Made by a program: the position numbers and the translations under genes. From positions 667,598 to 731,597 of the forward strand of contig NZ_JBFRCT010000002.1 of the NCBI RefSeq assembly GCF_052113225.1: a stretch of 64,000 nt of DNA. Direction: 5' to 3'. Origin of the DNA: Pristimantibacillus sp052113225. Its GTDB lineage: Bacteria; Bacillota; Bacilli; Paenibacillales; Paenibacillaceae. Numbering within the stretch: position 1 is the stretch's first letter; each line of letters starts with the position of its first letter. Below, piece by piece: positions 33,712 to 42,119 of the stretch. A model generated the notes under the pieces. That model was not told the origin of the DNA. It made no database searches and worked only from the letters and a program-made list of their open reading frames with translations.

Positions 33712-34251
33712 ATGAAACTTCGCATTGTCCCATTCGTGTTGTCCGCTGTTGCTACAGCATTGCTGCTGTTTGGCGGGTGGATGTTATATAAGCAATTTGC
33801 TGTCGTTTCTCCTTTTCAGAAGTCTATTGGACAGGTTGAAGGTGTCGCCTCGGCGAATGCTCCTACTATAGATCAAGATCATGTGTCGGTTCAGGTTACA
33901 CTTGAGCCGGATGCGAAATTGAAAGATGTCTATGAAAACATTGCAAAAGAAGGCAAGGACGCTATTGGCAACCGCGAATTGCAGCTTGATATTACAAATG
34001 CAGTTCCCAGTGGTCAATTAGATAAAGTATGGTCTTCGGTCTTATTCGATGTTGCGGAAGCGATGGAGAAGAAGAATTATTCCGAAATTCCGAATGCCCT
34101 TCAAAAAGCAGCTGCTGCGAATGCAGGAGTTCGTTATGAAACAGCACTCGATGATAATAATGTCTATATTACGCTGAAGGATGATACCTCGACGAAGTAT
34201 GTAGTACTTCCGCGCGTTCCAGCGCAGCTGGAGGTGTCGACTTATGCGTAA
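33712..34251 (+). CDS. Membrane-anchored protein of unknown function, partner gene of FtsH-like protease
   Basis: 179 residues, not recognised. One N-terminal membrane helix (IVPFVLSAVATALLLFGGWMLY, about residues 4-26) is followed by an extracytoplasmic mixed alpha/beta domain (HVSVQVTLEPDAKLKDVYEN, LQLDITNAVPSGQLDKVWSS). AGGAGGAG precedes ATG 33712. Its last codons overlap the start of the FtsH-like gene by eight bases, so the two proteins are made together and may form a complex; that is inference. Confidence 0.8.
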   Translation: MKLRIVPFVLSAVATALLLFGGWMLYKQFAVVSPFQKSIGQVEGVASANAPTIDQDHVSVQVTLEPDAKLKDVYENIAKEGKDAIGNRELQLDITNAVPSGQLDKVWSSVLFDVAEAMEKKNYSEIPNALQKAAAANAGVRYETALDDNNVYITLKDDTSTKYVVLPRVPAQLEVSTYA

Positions 34252-35740
34252 ATATGTGATTGAGATCGCAGCTGGCTTTGGTTTGATGTTGTTTATTTTC
34301 CTGGCTTTTAAAGGAGTTAATGTGATGCCCGTCTTGTTACTTGCTGCATTAGGAGCGGGGGTATGGTTCTCTACGCGCGGCAAAGGCCGGATGATGGCTA
34401 GTTCAGGGTCGAAACGCAGCAAAGAGCTTCGTCTGGAATCGATGAGCTTTGACCAGATTGGCGGACAGGATCGAGCAAAACAAGAGTTGATTGAAGCCCT
34501 TGATTTTCTTGTTAAACAAGAGGAGATCGCAAAGCTGGGTATCCGTCCGATGAAAGGGATTTTGCTGACGGGCCCTCCAGGGACTGGTAAAACCCTTCTT
34601 GCGAAGGCTGCTGCTCATTATACCGATTCGATTTATTTAGCTGCCTCCGGCAGTGAGTTTGTTGAGATGTATGTGGGTGTAGGTGCAGGACGGATTCGTG
34701 ATTTGTTTAAGGAAGCAAGGGAGAAAGCGAAAAAAGCCGGTAAGAAAAGTGCCGTTATCTTTATTGATGAGATTGATGTCATTGGCGGTAAACGAGACGG
34801 CGGTCAGCATAAAGAATATGATCAGACGTTGAACCAGCTGCTCACAGAGATGGACGGTATACATTCTGATGAAGCACCACGTATTCTCATCATTGCTGCA
34901 ACGAACCGGAAAGAAATACTCGATAGCGCTTTGCTGCGTCCAGGCCGATTCGACCGTCATATTGGAGTTGAACTGCCGGATAAAAAAGGGCGCCTTCATA
35001 TTTTGCGTCTGCATGCAGCGAACAAATCGCTTAATGAAGGTATTAATCTGGAGCGTATTGCTTCTGAATCATTTGGTTTCTCAGGTGCACAGCTGGAGAG
35101 CGTGATGAACGAAGGTGCAATCTACGCTATGCGTGAGAGCAGTGAGACGATTCTGGAGTCTCATCTGGCAATGGCAATTGATAAAGTGATGATGGGTGAG
35201 AAAACAGACCGGGAATCAACAGCTGAGGAACGCGAACGCGTGGCCCTTCATGAACTGGGCCATGCGATCTCAGCAGAGCTGGTGCGTCCAGGCAGCGTCT
35301 CGCAGGTTGCTTTATCCCCGCGTGGTCAGGCGCTTGGATATGTCCGTCATAACCCGCAGCAGGATCGATATTTGTACACGAAGGATTTTCTGGAAAGCCA
35401 AATCATGATTGCACTTGGTGGTGCTGCAGCGGAAGAAATTTTTTACGGTGGCCGCAGCACAGGCTCCCGTGGTGATTTTGACCAAGCGCTGAACATTGTT
35501 CGGACAATGGTCGAATCTGGGCTGACTGAGCTTGGCATTATTGATGCGAACATGATGACTCCCGATAAATGGGCAAATATTACGAGCTCCATTCTGAATG
35601 AGCTGATGATGAAGACGAAAGCCATGCTGGAAGCAAGAAAAGAAGTGTTTACTCAGTCGCTGGACGTGCTGATTCGAGAAGAAACGCTTAGCGGCGATGA
35701 GTTCCGGACATTACTAAGTCAACTGTCAAAAAGCGCATAA
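34244..35740 (+). CDS. FtsH-like membrane AAA+ zinc metalloprotease (paralogue lacking the extracytoplasmic domain)
   Basis: 498 residues. Two closely spaced N-terminal membrane helices (about residues 4-46) replace the usual FtsH extracytoplasmic domain. The AAA module follows: GPPGTGKT (Walker A, about residue 109), VIFIDEID (Walker B) and the second region of homology ending RPGRFDRH. The peptidase domain has HELGH (HExxH zinc site, about residue 336) and a downstream acidic ligand in SRGDFDQAL. At ~500 residues it is far shorter than housekeeping FtsH (~640), so I read it as a specialised paralogue. GGAGGTG lies upstream of ATG 34244. Confidence 0.88.
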   Translation: MRKYVIEIAAGFGLMLFIFLAFKGVNVMPVLLLAALGAGVWFSTRGKGRMMASSGSKRSKELRLESMSFDQIGGQDRAKQELIEALDFLVKQEEIAKLGIRPMKGILLTGPPGTGKTLLAKAAAHYTDSIYLAASGSEFVEMYVGVGAGRIRDLFKEAREKAKKAGKKSAVIFIDEIDVIGGKRDGGQHKEYDQTLNQLLTEMDGIHSDEAPRILIIAATNRKEILDSALLRPGRFDRHIGVELPDKKGRLHILRLHAANKSLNEGINLERIASESFGFSGAQLESVMNEGAIYAMRESSETILESHLAMAIDKVMMGEKTDRESTAEERERVALHELGHAISAELVRPGSVSQVALSPRGQALGYVRHNPQQDRYLYTKDFLESQIMIALGGAAAEEIFYGGRSTGSRGDFDQALNIVRTMVESGLTELGIIDANMMTPDKWANITSSILNELMMKTKAMLEARKEVFTQSLDVLIREETLSGDEFRTLLSQLSKSA

Positions 35741-35771
35741 GAATAAGGCTTCTAAGCATGGAAAAATATAC

Positions 35772-35810
35772 AAAAAGAACGGCAGGGTGTTAGACCTGCC
35801 GCTCTTTTTG
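35772..35810 (+). terminator. Rho-independent terminator after the FtsH-like gene
   Basis: CGGCAGG (35780-35786) pairs with CCTGCCG (35795-35801), extended outward by AAAAAGA / TCTTTTT across one mismatch; the T tract is part of the outer arm. Confidence 0.88.
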
Positions 35811-35860
35811 GTGTTCACCAAATTAACACCAGTTGCCTTCTTTATTTGTGTAAAAAAGGT

Positions 35861-35901
35861 TATAATGGATTTGATCGAGAGGTAAAGAGAATGATTCTCA
35901 A
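35861..35901 (+). promoter_or_regulatory. TATAAT -10 element followed by Fur-box-like palindrome
   Basis: A perfect TATAAT at 35861-35866 with a poor -35 (TTCTTT at 17 bases) is followed 20 bases later by AGAGAATGATTCTCA (35887-35901), a 13-bp perfect palindrome GAGAAT-G-ATTCTC. It matches the core of the Fur consensus (GATAATGATTCTC) and about 11 of 14 positions of the Bacillus 7-1-7 box. Fur or a relative could repress transcription of the genes at 35946-38026. A nine-codon frame (35891-35920) with GAGAGG eight bases upstream overlaps it. Confidence 0.4.
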
Positions 35902-35945
35902 TGCCGAAAAAAGAGAATAGCTACAAGGGGAGAAACAAAAGAATT

Positions 35946-36818
35946 ATGGTTATTAAAAAAATTGGTGTCATCGGCGCCGGAACAATGGGTCAAGGAATTG
36001 CAGAAATGCTTGCTTCTAAAGGGCTGGATGTGTATTTAATCGAAAGCTCTGAGGAACGCTTAACATACGGTATGCAAATGATTGAGCTCAACTTAGATAA
36101 GCAAATCGAGAAATGGGCTCTAACGCAAGCTGAGAAAAAACTGATCCTGAATCGTATTCATCCTTGCCAGACGTATAACGAACTGGCTGACTGCGAACTG
36201 GTCATTGAATCCATAACAGAAGATCTGGAAAGCAAGAAGCTCGTATTTAAACAGCTGGATGAGATTTGTAATGAGTCAGTTATTATTGCAAGCAATACCT
36301 CCACGTTAAGCTTAACGGAGCTGGCAAGTGTAACTAGCCATCCTGAGCGTGTCATTGGCCTCCACTTTATTTATCCCGTATCCAAGATCGACCTAGTCGA
36401 GATTGTGCGTGGTCTGAAAACCTCCGATGCTACATTTGATGCGATGAAAGAATTTGTTGATGAAGTCATCCAGAAAAAAGGAATCATGGTGTTCGAGTCT
36501 CCAGGCTTTGTGACGACTCGCCTTATTTGTCTGTTCATTAATGAAGCCCTTCATGTGCTTGAGGAAGGCGTTGCATCGGCTGAAGATATCGATAATGCCA
36601 TGCGAATCGGTTATTCCTTCCAGAATGGTCCGTTCGAAATGGCTGACCGATTTGGACTTGATTCCATCCTTGCTGCACTTGAGCGCATGTTCCGGGAATA
36701 CGGGGAGCTGAAATACCGTCCGTCCATTGTATTGAAGAAAATGGTACGCGCTGGGCATCTTGGTGTGAAGTCTGGCGTAGGATTTTTCAAATATGACAAG
36801 GATGGGGACCGTATCTAA
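35946..36818 (+). CDS. 3-hydroxyacyl-CoA (3-hydroxybutyryl-CoA) dehydrogenase
   Basis: 290 residues. N-terminal Rossmann motif IGVIGAGTMGQGIAEMLAS; catalytic region IASNTSTLSLTELA and GLHFIYPVSKIDLVEIVRG, where the catalytic His is in HFIYP, and Glu in VEIV; C-terminal dimer domain with GFVTTRLICLFINEALHVLEEG and NGPFEMADRFGLD. Length is that of single-function short enzymes used in fatty acid or butyrate-type metabolism. ATG 35946 gives the usual start; an in-frame ATG at 35901 lacks a nearby site. It overlaps ackA by one base. Confidence 0.9.
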   Translation: MVIKKIGVIGAGTMGQGIAEMLASKGLDVYLIESSEERLTYGMQMIELNLDKQIEKWALTQAEKKLILNRIHPCQTYNELADCELVIESITEDLESKKLVFKQLDEICNESVIIASNTSTLSLTELASVTSHPERVIGLHFIYPVSKIDLVEIVRGLKTSDATFDAMKEFVDEVIQKKGIMVFESPGFVTTRLICLFINEALHVLEEGVASAEDIDNAMRIGYSFQNGPFEMADRFGLDSILAALERMFREYGELKYRPSIVLKKMVRAGHLGVKSGVGFFKYDKDGDRI

Positions 36819-38026
36819 TGAAAGTACTCGTAATTAATGCAGGAAGTTCCTCGCTGAAATATCAGCTTTATAATATGGAGACGGAAGAAGTGCTTGCAAG
36901 CGGGCGTGTAGAGCGGATCGGCATGGATTCTTCGATCGTTACTCATGAGTCTCCAGGCAAATCAGATGTTACACAAGTTAGTGAGATTCTTGACCATGTC
37001 ACTGCGGTTAAAAAAGTTGTAGATATGTTGATTCATCCTGAGCATGGTGCTGTAAAATCAATGGAAGAGATTGATGCCGTTGGTCATCGTGTTGTCCATG
37101 GCGGCGAAGTGTTCAGGAGCTCGGCGCTTGTTACAGCTGATGTGAAGCAGGAGATCCGTAAGCTATTTGATCTTGCTCCACTTCATAACCCGGCCCATAT
37201 GATGGGGATTACCGCGGTAGAAGCGAATATGCCGAATGTGCCGCAGGTGGTTGTATTTGATACAGCCTTCCATCAATCGATGCCTAATACTTCTTACCTG
37301 TATCCCATTCCTAAAGTCCTGTACCGTCGTCACAAAGTACGTCGTTATGGCTTCCACGGGACATCGCATCAATATGTGAGCCAGCAGGCTGCTGACTTCC
37401 TTGGCAAGCCGCTTGAATCGCTGAAGATGATCTCCTGCCATATCGGTAATGGAGCGAGCTGCACGGCGATTCTGGATGGCAAGTCATTTGATACAAGCAT
37501 GGGTATGACACCTCTTGAAGGTTTGATGATGGGTACGCGCAGCGGTGATCTTGATCCCGCTATCGTTCCTTATGTTATGAACAAAGAAGATTTGACCTTG
37601 AATGAAGTGAACTCCATGCTTAATAAACATAGCGGCTTGCTCGCGATCTCCGGGATCAGCAGCGACATGCGTGAAATTGTAGAAGCAATGGGCGAAGGTG
37701 ATACGAATGCCAAGCTGGCATTTGATATGTATACGTATCGTGTACGCAAATACATTGGTGCCTATGCCGCAGCGATGAACGGTGTAGACATTATCTTGTT
37801 CACAGCAGGCGTTGGCGAGAACTCGAATGTTCTGCGCAAAGCAGTATGTGAAGGTATCTCGTTCCTAGGCGTTGAGTTGGACGAAGAGCGTAATAATGTA
37901 CGCAGCAAGGAAGTACGCCAAATCTCGACGGATATATCACGTGTGAAAGTTCTTGTTGTTCCCACGAACGAAGAACTGCTGATTGCCCGTGATACGTATA
38001 CGATTGTAAAAGGCGATTCGAAATAA
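36818..38026 (+). CDS. ackA: Acetate kinase
   Basis: 402 residues, the normal length. Motifs: VLVINAGSSSLKYQLY at the N terminus, HRVVHGGE, VFDTAFHQSMP, RYGFHGTSHQYV, SCHIGNGASCTAI and FTAGVGENS. It interconverts acetyl phosphate and acetate with ATP. It is co-transcribed with a 3-hydroxyacyl-CoA dehydrogenase, an uncommon partner; a butyrate kinase was considered, but length and HQSMP/YGFHGTSH favour acetate kinase. GGATGGGG is about 12 bases upstream. Confidence 0.93.
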   Translation: MKVLVINAGSSSLKYQLYNMETEEVLASGRVERIGMDSSIVTHESPGKSDVTQVSEILDHVTAVKKVVDMLIHPEHGAVKSMEEIDAVGHRVVHGGEVFRSSALVTADVKQEIRKLFDLAPLHNPAHMMGITAVEANMPNVPQVVVFDTAFHQSMPNTSYLYPIPKVLYRRHKVRRYGFHGTSHQYVSQQAADFLGKPLESLKMISCHIGNGASCTAILDGKSFDTSMGMTPLEGLMMGTRSGDLDPAIVPYVMNKEDLTLNEVNSMLNKHSGLLAISGISSDMREIVEAMGEGDTNAKLAFDMYTYRVRKYIGAYAAAMNGVDIILFTAGVGENSNVLRKAVCEGISFLGVELDEERNNVRSKEVRQISTDISRVKVLVVPTNEELLIARDTYTIVKGDSK

Positions 38027-38064
38027 TCGAATAGAGTAGTTAAGCTTCGGAGGGATCGGTTATT

Positions 38065-38745
38065 ATGAGCAACGAAGACATGTGGAAAGCCTATTCGCGC
38101 GGCATGGCGGCCGTAATGAATGAGGGCGGAGTGCATGTGTCTGCACTGCTGCTCCGCTCATACCGCCACTTGAATCTTTCTGAGGCTGAAGTGATGCTGC
38201 TCTTGCAGCTGATGTTGTTCCGTGAATCGGAAGGCATTGAGTTCCCGACGATGGAGCAGCTCGCAGAACGGACAGGGTCTACAGAACGAGTTGTTGAAAC
38301 AACCATTGGTCGGCTGATGAAGGAAGGCTTCCTTACGATTGATGAGCAAATTGATTCCATGTCGGGCATCCAGTCGGAGACGTATAACTGGAGCGGGTGG
38401 ATGCTGAAGGCTGCAGAATGGGCAGCAGAAGAAAAGCGGGAGACGAGGAAGGCAGAGCGCCGAACGGTGAAGCGGGCACCTGATCCTGGCAATATATTCT
38501 CCGTCTTCGAGCAGGAATTTGGCCGGCTGTTATCACCGATGGAATGTGAGACGATTACAGGATGGGTGGATCAGGACCGGTATCAGGATGAGTTGATCCG
38601 TTTTGCCTTGAAGGAAGCTGTCTTTGCCGGCAAGCTTAACTTCCGGTACATCGACCGTATTCTAATTGAGTGGAGCCGCAATCGAGTGACGAATGTGGAT
38701 GAAGCTCGCGCACATTCTCAGAAATTCCGTGGACCACGCGGGTAG
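38065..38745 (+). CDS. dnaD: DnaD family DNA replication initiation protein
   Basis: 226 residues. N-terminal winged-helix DDBH1 domain (HLNLSEAEVMLLLQLMLF, TMEQLAERTGSTERVVETTIGRL, about residues 33-100), a basic linker (RKAERRTVKRAPD) and a C-terminal DDBH2 domain (IFSVFEQEFGRLLSPMECETI, YIDRILIEWSRN) with the characteristic helix-helix-YxxxIL..W pattern. It helps load the replicative helicase at oriC and restart sites. GGAGGGAT precedes ATG 38065, and a terminator follows. Confidence 0.92.
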   Translation: MSNEDMWKAYSRGMAAVMNEGGVHVSALLLRSYRHLNLSEAEVMLLLQLMLFRESEGIEFPTMEQLAERTGSTERVVETTIGRLMKEGFLTIDEQIDSMSGIQSETYNWSGWMLKAAEWAAEEKRETRKAERRTVKRAPDPGNIFSVFEQEFGRLLSPMECETITGWVDQDRYQDELIRFALKEAVFAGKLNFRYIDRILIEWSRNRVTNVDEARAHSQKFRGPRG

Positions 38746-38768
38746 CCATCATAACGATTATAACAAGC

Positions 38769-38810
38769 AAAAGCCTTGTATTCTCTTTTGGAGAGTACAA
38801 GGCTTTTTTT
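38769..38810 (+). terminator. Rho-independent terminator after dnaD
   Basis: AAAAGCCTTGTA pairs with TACAAGGCTTTT, with CTCTTTTGGAG able to form a smaller inner stem, followed by T residues. The A-rich left side would also allow function for the minus strand. Confidence 0.92.
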
Positions 38811-38812
38811 CA

Positions 38813-38990
38813 TACCAGTGCTTAAGCAGCACAAGAGCTATACAAAGACCTGCAGCCGCAATAATGGAGAACATGGTTGTGCCTTTCAGTACTCCCAGAG
38901 GAAGAGCAGACATAAGCGCTTAATGTAATACCGCCAATATATCGGCCGGGGAATCAGCTAGTGTTGGCTGCATTGGCATTGTTCGGAGAC
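38813..38990 (-). pseudogene. Remnant of the C-terminal end of an MFS-like transporter
   Basis: On the minus strand 38913 to about 38813 reads MSALPLGVLKGTTMFSIIAA then AGLCIALVLLKHW, a short loop plus a transmembrane helix with the look of the last helix of a major facilitator superfamily transporter. Upstream (38914-38990) similar glycine-rich membrane text (GRYIGGITLSA) appears only with frameshifts and stops. There is no start region. It is probably a decayed gene end next to the AraC gene. Confidence 0.45.
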
Positions 38991-39024
38991 GGATTCATCT
39001 TCTTATAACTCCTCTGTGGACTCG

Positions 39025-39891
39025 TTATGGTGAGAATTGCTTGCGATATCGCAGCGGCGAGATGCCCGCATAGGCTTTGAAGCAGTTCGAAAAATAAGGC
39101 TGGTGACGAAAACCGGTTTTATCCGCAATATCTGCAATCGACCATTCTGTCTTGATCAAGAGCAGCTTGGCCTGCTCTAACCGGTATCGATGTAAATACT
39201 CCATTGGAGAGCAGTGATAGATTTCTTTCATACATCTGACGATATAGTTGGGATGAAAATGTAAGGCTTCCGCCAGCACCGCATTGGTTAGATCCGATTG
39301 GTAATGCTGACGGATATAAGCCTCGGTTTTATTGGCAAGCTTCATGGCTCTCGAATCCGCATTGGAACGATCTTGTCTTTCCTCTAGTACACCAATCAGC
39401 TCTATAAATAATTGCTGCTCCAGCCAGTAGACACCTCTTTGATGCTCATTGGAATAGGCTAATAATTGGCTGAGATGCCGCTCTGCTAAAGCAAACTCTG
39501 GTGGTGCGGCATACTGGGGGAGATGGATGAGATATGGATTTTCCCAAGTTTGACGAATGGGCAGCGGCATACTGGCTGGATCCGATTCATGCTGTGCCCA
39601 ATCACCTTTGAAGTCGAAATGAATCCAGTAAAAGTCGGTGTCAACCTCACAAGGCTTTATAGAATAGTGATACTTGTTCGGTAGCAAGAGCAGCGTTTCT
39701 CCTGCACTAACCTCCCACTGTTTATCTTCTTCTCCGATGTACAAGGTTCCTTTGACCACCCACAATAAATCAAACAAGCCGAGGTTCCTACGGTCAGGAT
39801 GCTGGTCGCCAGGCTTGTACTCCGATAATCCGGTTGTAATGTAATAAGGGATAGGAGGCAGCTGTAAAGATATATAGGAGTCATCAATCAT
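39025..39891 (-). CDS. AraC family transcriptional regulator
   Basis: 288 residues. The N-terminal ~170 residues form a cupin-like ligand domain (YIGEEDKQWEVSAGETLLLL, then YHYSIKP and FYWIHFDF); the C-terminal ~100 residues hold two helix-turn-helix units (NAVLAEALHFHPNYIVRCMKE and SIADIADKTGFRHQPYFSNCF, ending ISPLRYRK). GGAGGCGC precedes the start on the minus strand. It is divergent from the GH127 gene with 137 bases between, so it most likely controls that gene in response to an arabinose-containing sugar. Confidence 0.9.
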   Translation of the reverse strand: MIDDSYISLQLPPIPYYITTGLSEYKPGDQHPDRRNLGLFDLLWVVKGTLYIGEEDKQWEVSAGETLLLLPNKYHYSIKPCEVDTDFYWIHFDFKGDWAQHESDPASMPLPIRQTWENPYLIHLPQYAAPPEFALAERHLSQLLAYSNEHQRGVYWLEQQLFIELIGVLEERQDRSNADSRAMKLANKTEAYIRQHYQSDLTNAVLAEALHFHPNYIVRCMKEIYHCSPMEYLHRYRLEQAKLLLIKTEWSIADIADKTGFRHQPYFSNCFKAYAGISPLRYRKQFSP

Positions 39892-40028
39892 ACGGTAAGC
39901 GCCTCCTCAGGCAGTGTTATATTTTATATAAAAGAAGGTCGTTTTATATGTAGTTTCCTTATCCTTTCGAGAATAAACTAGAAATCAGAAAGAATCAAAT
40001 TTTTTATATTCGATCAGGAGGAACTTTC

Positions 40029-42002
40029 ATGGTAAAGCAATTAAACGGACAGCTGGGAAGCAGCGAAGTACATATTAAGGATGCATTTTGGAATCGCTTT
40101 ACCGAATTGGTACGTGAGACTGTAATTCCCTATCAATGGGATGCCCTGAATGACCGAATTGCGGATGCAGAGCCAAGTTATGCGATTCGTAATTTCCGCG
40201 TAGCGGCAGGGCTTGAAGAGCAGCCTTATGGCGGTATGGTGTTCCAGGACAGTGATGTGGCGAAATGGCTGGAGGCCGTTGGTTATTCTCTAGCGAATCA
40301 TCCTGATGCAGAGCTAGAGCGTACGGCAGACGAAGTTATCGATCTCATTGCGATGGCGCAGCATGAGAACGGATATTTAAATACGTATTTTACAATTAAA
40401 GACCCAGGCAAACAATGGACCAATCTCTATGAAGCACATGAGCTGTATTGTGCAGGACATATGATCGAGGCTGCAGTTGCCTATTATGACGCAACGGGCA
40501 AACGCAAGCTGCTTGATGTGATGTGCAAATTTGCCGATTATATTGATTCGTTATTTGGTCTGGAGCCCGGCAAAATGAGAGGGTATGACGGCCATCAGGA
40601 GATTGAGCTGGCTTTAGTGAAGCTTTATCAGACGACAGGAGAAGACCGTTATCTGAAGCTTGCTCAATTCTTTATTGATGAACGTGGAGCGGAGCCGAAT
40701 TTCCTGATTGAAGATATTAAACAGCGTGAAGGTTTCAGTCTTTGGTCAGGAAGAAAAATGCCTATTCCCAAGGTAGAGCACTTAGCTTATAATCAGGCGC
40801 ATAAGCCCGTGCGTGAGCAGGATGTGGCCGTTGGCCATTCCGTCCGCGCAGTCTATATGTACACGGCAATGGCTGATTTGGCAAGATTAACAGGTGACAA
40901 GCAGCTTCTTGAGGCATGCCAGCGTTTATGGAACAACATGACCAGAAAGCAGATGTATATTACAGGGGGGATTGGTTCCACTCATCATGGCGAAGCCTTT
41001 TCCTTCGATTACGATCTGCCTAATGATACGGTCTATGCGGAGACTTGTGCGTCCATCGGCCTTATCTTCTTTGCACAGCGTATGTTGAAGCTGGAAGCAA
41101 AGAGCGAATACGCAGATATCATGGAGCGGGCGTTATTTAACAACGTAGCAGGCAGTATGTCGCAGGATGGCAAGCACTATTTCTATGTTAATCCGCTTGA
41201 AGTATGGCCGAAGGCTTCCGAGAAAAATCCGGGTCGTCATCATGTAAAAGCAGAGCGCCAGAAATGGTTCGGCTGCTCTTGCTGCCCTCCGAATGTAGCA
41301 CGTCTGCTTAGTTCATTAAACGATTATATTTATACCGTATCTGCCGCAACAAATACGATCTATACACATCTGTTTATTGGCAGCATAGCTCAGTTCGAGC
41401 TTGATGCCGGCTCTGTCACATTGAAGCAAGAGTCAGAGCTGCCTTGGAAAGGGAATGTCCGTTTCGAGTTTACGGAAGTACCGGGTGCAGCAGTAACGCT
41501 AGCCCTTCGTATTCCTTCCTGGTGCAGGGAGAAAGCAGTACTCCGTATTAACGGCGAAGCAGCGGATTACAAAGCAGAGAATGGCTATGCTCTTGTTAAT
41601 CGGAATTGGCAGCATGGAGATATTGTGGAGTGGGAGCCAGTTATGGAAGCGCAGCTGACGGCGGCTCATCCTGAGATTCGGGCAAATGCCGGAAAGGTTG
41701 CCATTGAACGTGGACCACTTGTCTACTGTCTGGAGGAAATCGACAACACTAGTCCACTTGCAGCCATATCCCTTGTGACATCATCGGCTCTGGAAGTAAA
41801 CTTCGATTCGGAACTGCTTGGAGGAGCTATTGTGATTGAAGCGGAAGGCCGCTTGGATGAACAAGGATCCTGGCAGGAAGAAACGCCATATCGCCCTTAT
41901 GGACAGCAGCAGGCTTCGCTACCGGTAAAATTGAAGGCTGTTCCGTACTATTTGTGGGGGAATCGTCAGCGTGGCGAGATGACCGTTTGGATTCGAGCAT
42001 AG
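40029..42002 (+). CDS. GH127 family beta-L-arabinofuranosidase (DUF1680)
   Basis: 657 residues, typical of GH127 enzymes, with an alpha/alpha barrel and C-terminal beta domains. Active-site residues known from the Bifidobacterium enzyme are recognisable: the acidic residue and zinc Cys in VYAETCASIG (about residue 337) and the Cys cluster in WFGCSCCPPN (about residue 415) that provides zinc ligands and the nucleophile. No signal peptide, so the substrate is an imported oligosaccharide. AGGAGGAAC precedes ATG 40029. It stands alone with a terminator and a divergent AraC regulator. Confidence 0.92.
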   Translation: MVKQLNGQLGSSEVHIKDAFWNRFTELVRETVIPYQWDALNDRIADAEPSYAIRNFRVAAGLEEQPYGGMVFQDSDVAKWLEAVGYSLANHPDAELERTADEVIDLIAMAQHENGYLNTYFTIKDPGKQWTNLYEAHELYCAGHMIEAAVAYYDATGKRKLLDVMCKFADYIDSLFGLEPGKMRGYDGHQEIELALVKLYQTTGEDRYLKLAQFFIDERGAEPNFLIEDIKQREGFSLWSGRKMPIPKVEHLAYNQAHKPVREQDVAVGHSVRAVYMYTAMADLARLTGDKQLLEACQRLWNNMTRKQMYITGGIGSTHHGEAFSFDYDLPNDTVYAETCASIGLIFFAQRMLKLEAKSEYADIMERALFNNVAGSMSQDGKHYFYVNPLEVWPKASEKNPGRHHVKAERQKWFGCSCCPPNVARLLSSLNDYIYTVSAATNTIYTHLFIGSIAQFELDAGSVTLKQESELPWKGNVRFEFTEVPGAAVTLALRIPSWCREKAVLRINGEAADYKAENGYALVNRNWQHGDIVEWEPVMEAQLTAAHPEIRANAGKVAIERGPLVYCLEEIDNTSPLAAISLVTSSALEVNFDSELLGGAIVIEAEGRLDEQGSWQEETPYRPYGQQQASLPVKLKAVPYYLWGNRQRGEMTVWIRA

Positions 42003-42023
42003 GGTTAAGTTGGAATAGAAGGG

Positions 42024-42053
42024 AGACATACGAAATTTTCGTATGTCTTTTTT
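42024..42053 (+). terminator. Rho-independent terminator after the GH127 gene
   Basis: AGACATACGAA and TTCGTATGTCT form an 11-bp perfect stem around a short AT loop, followed by T residues. Confidence 0.92.
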
Positions 42054-42119
42054 GTTAGAAATGGGATGGATAATAATAGTATGATAGTGGTGTTAATTAT
42101 TTATCAGGAGGGGATTTTG

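Noticed and set aside
36818..38026. Butyrate kinase instead of acetate kinase
   Set aside because: Length of 402 residues and the motifs HQSMP and YGFHGTSH fit acetate kinase better than the shorter butyrate kinases.
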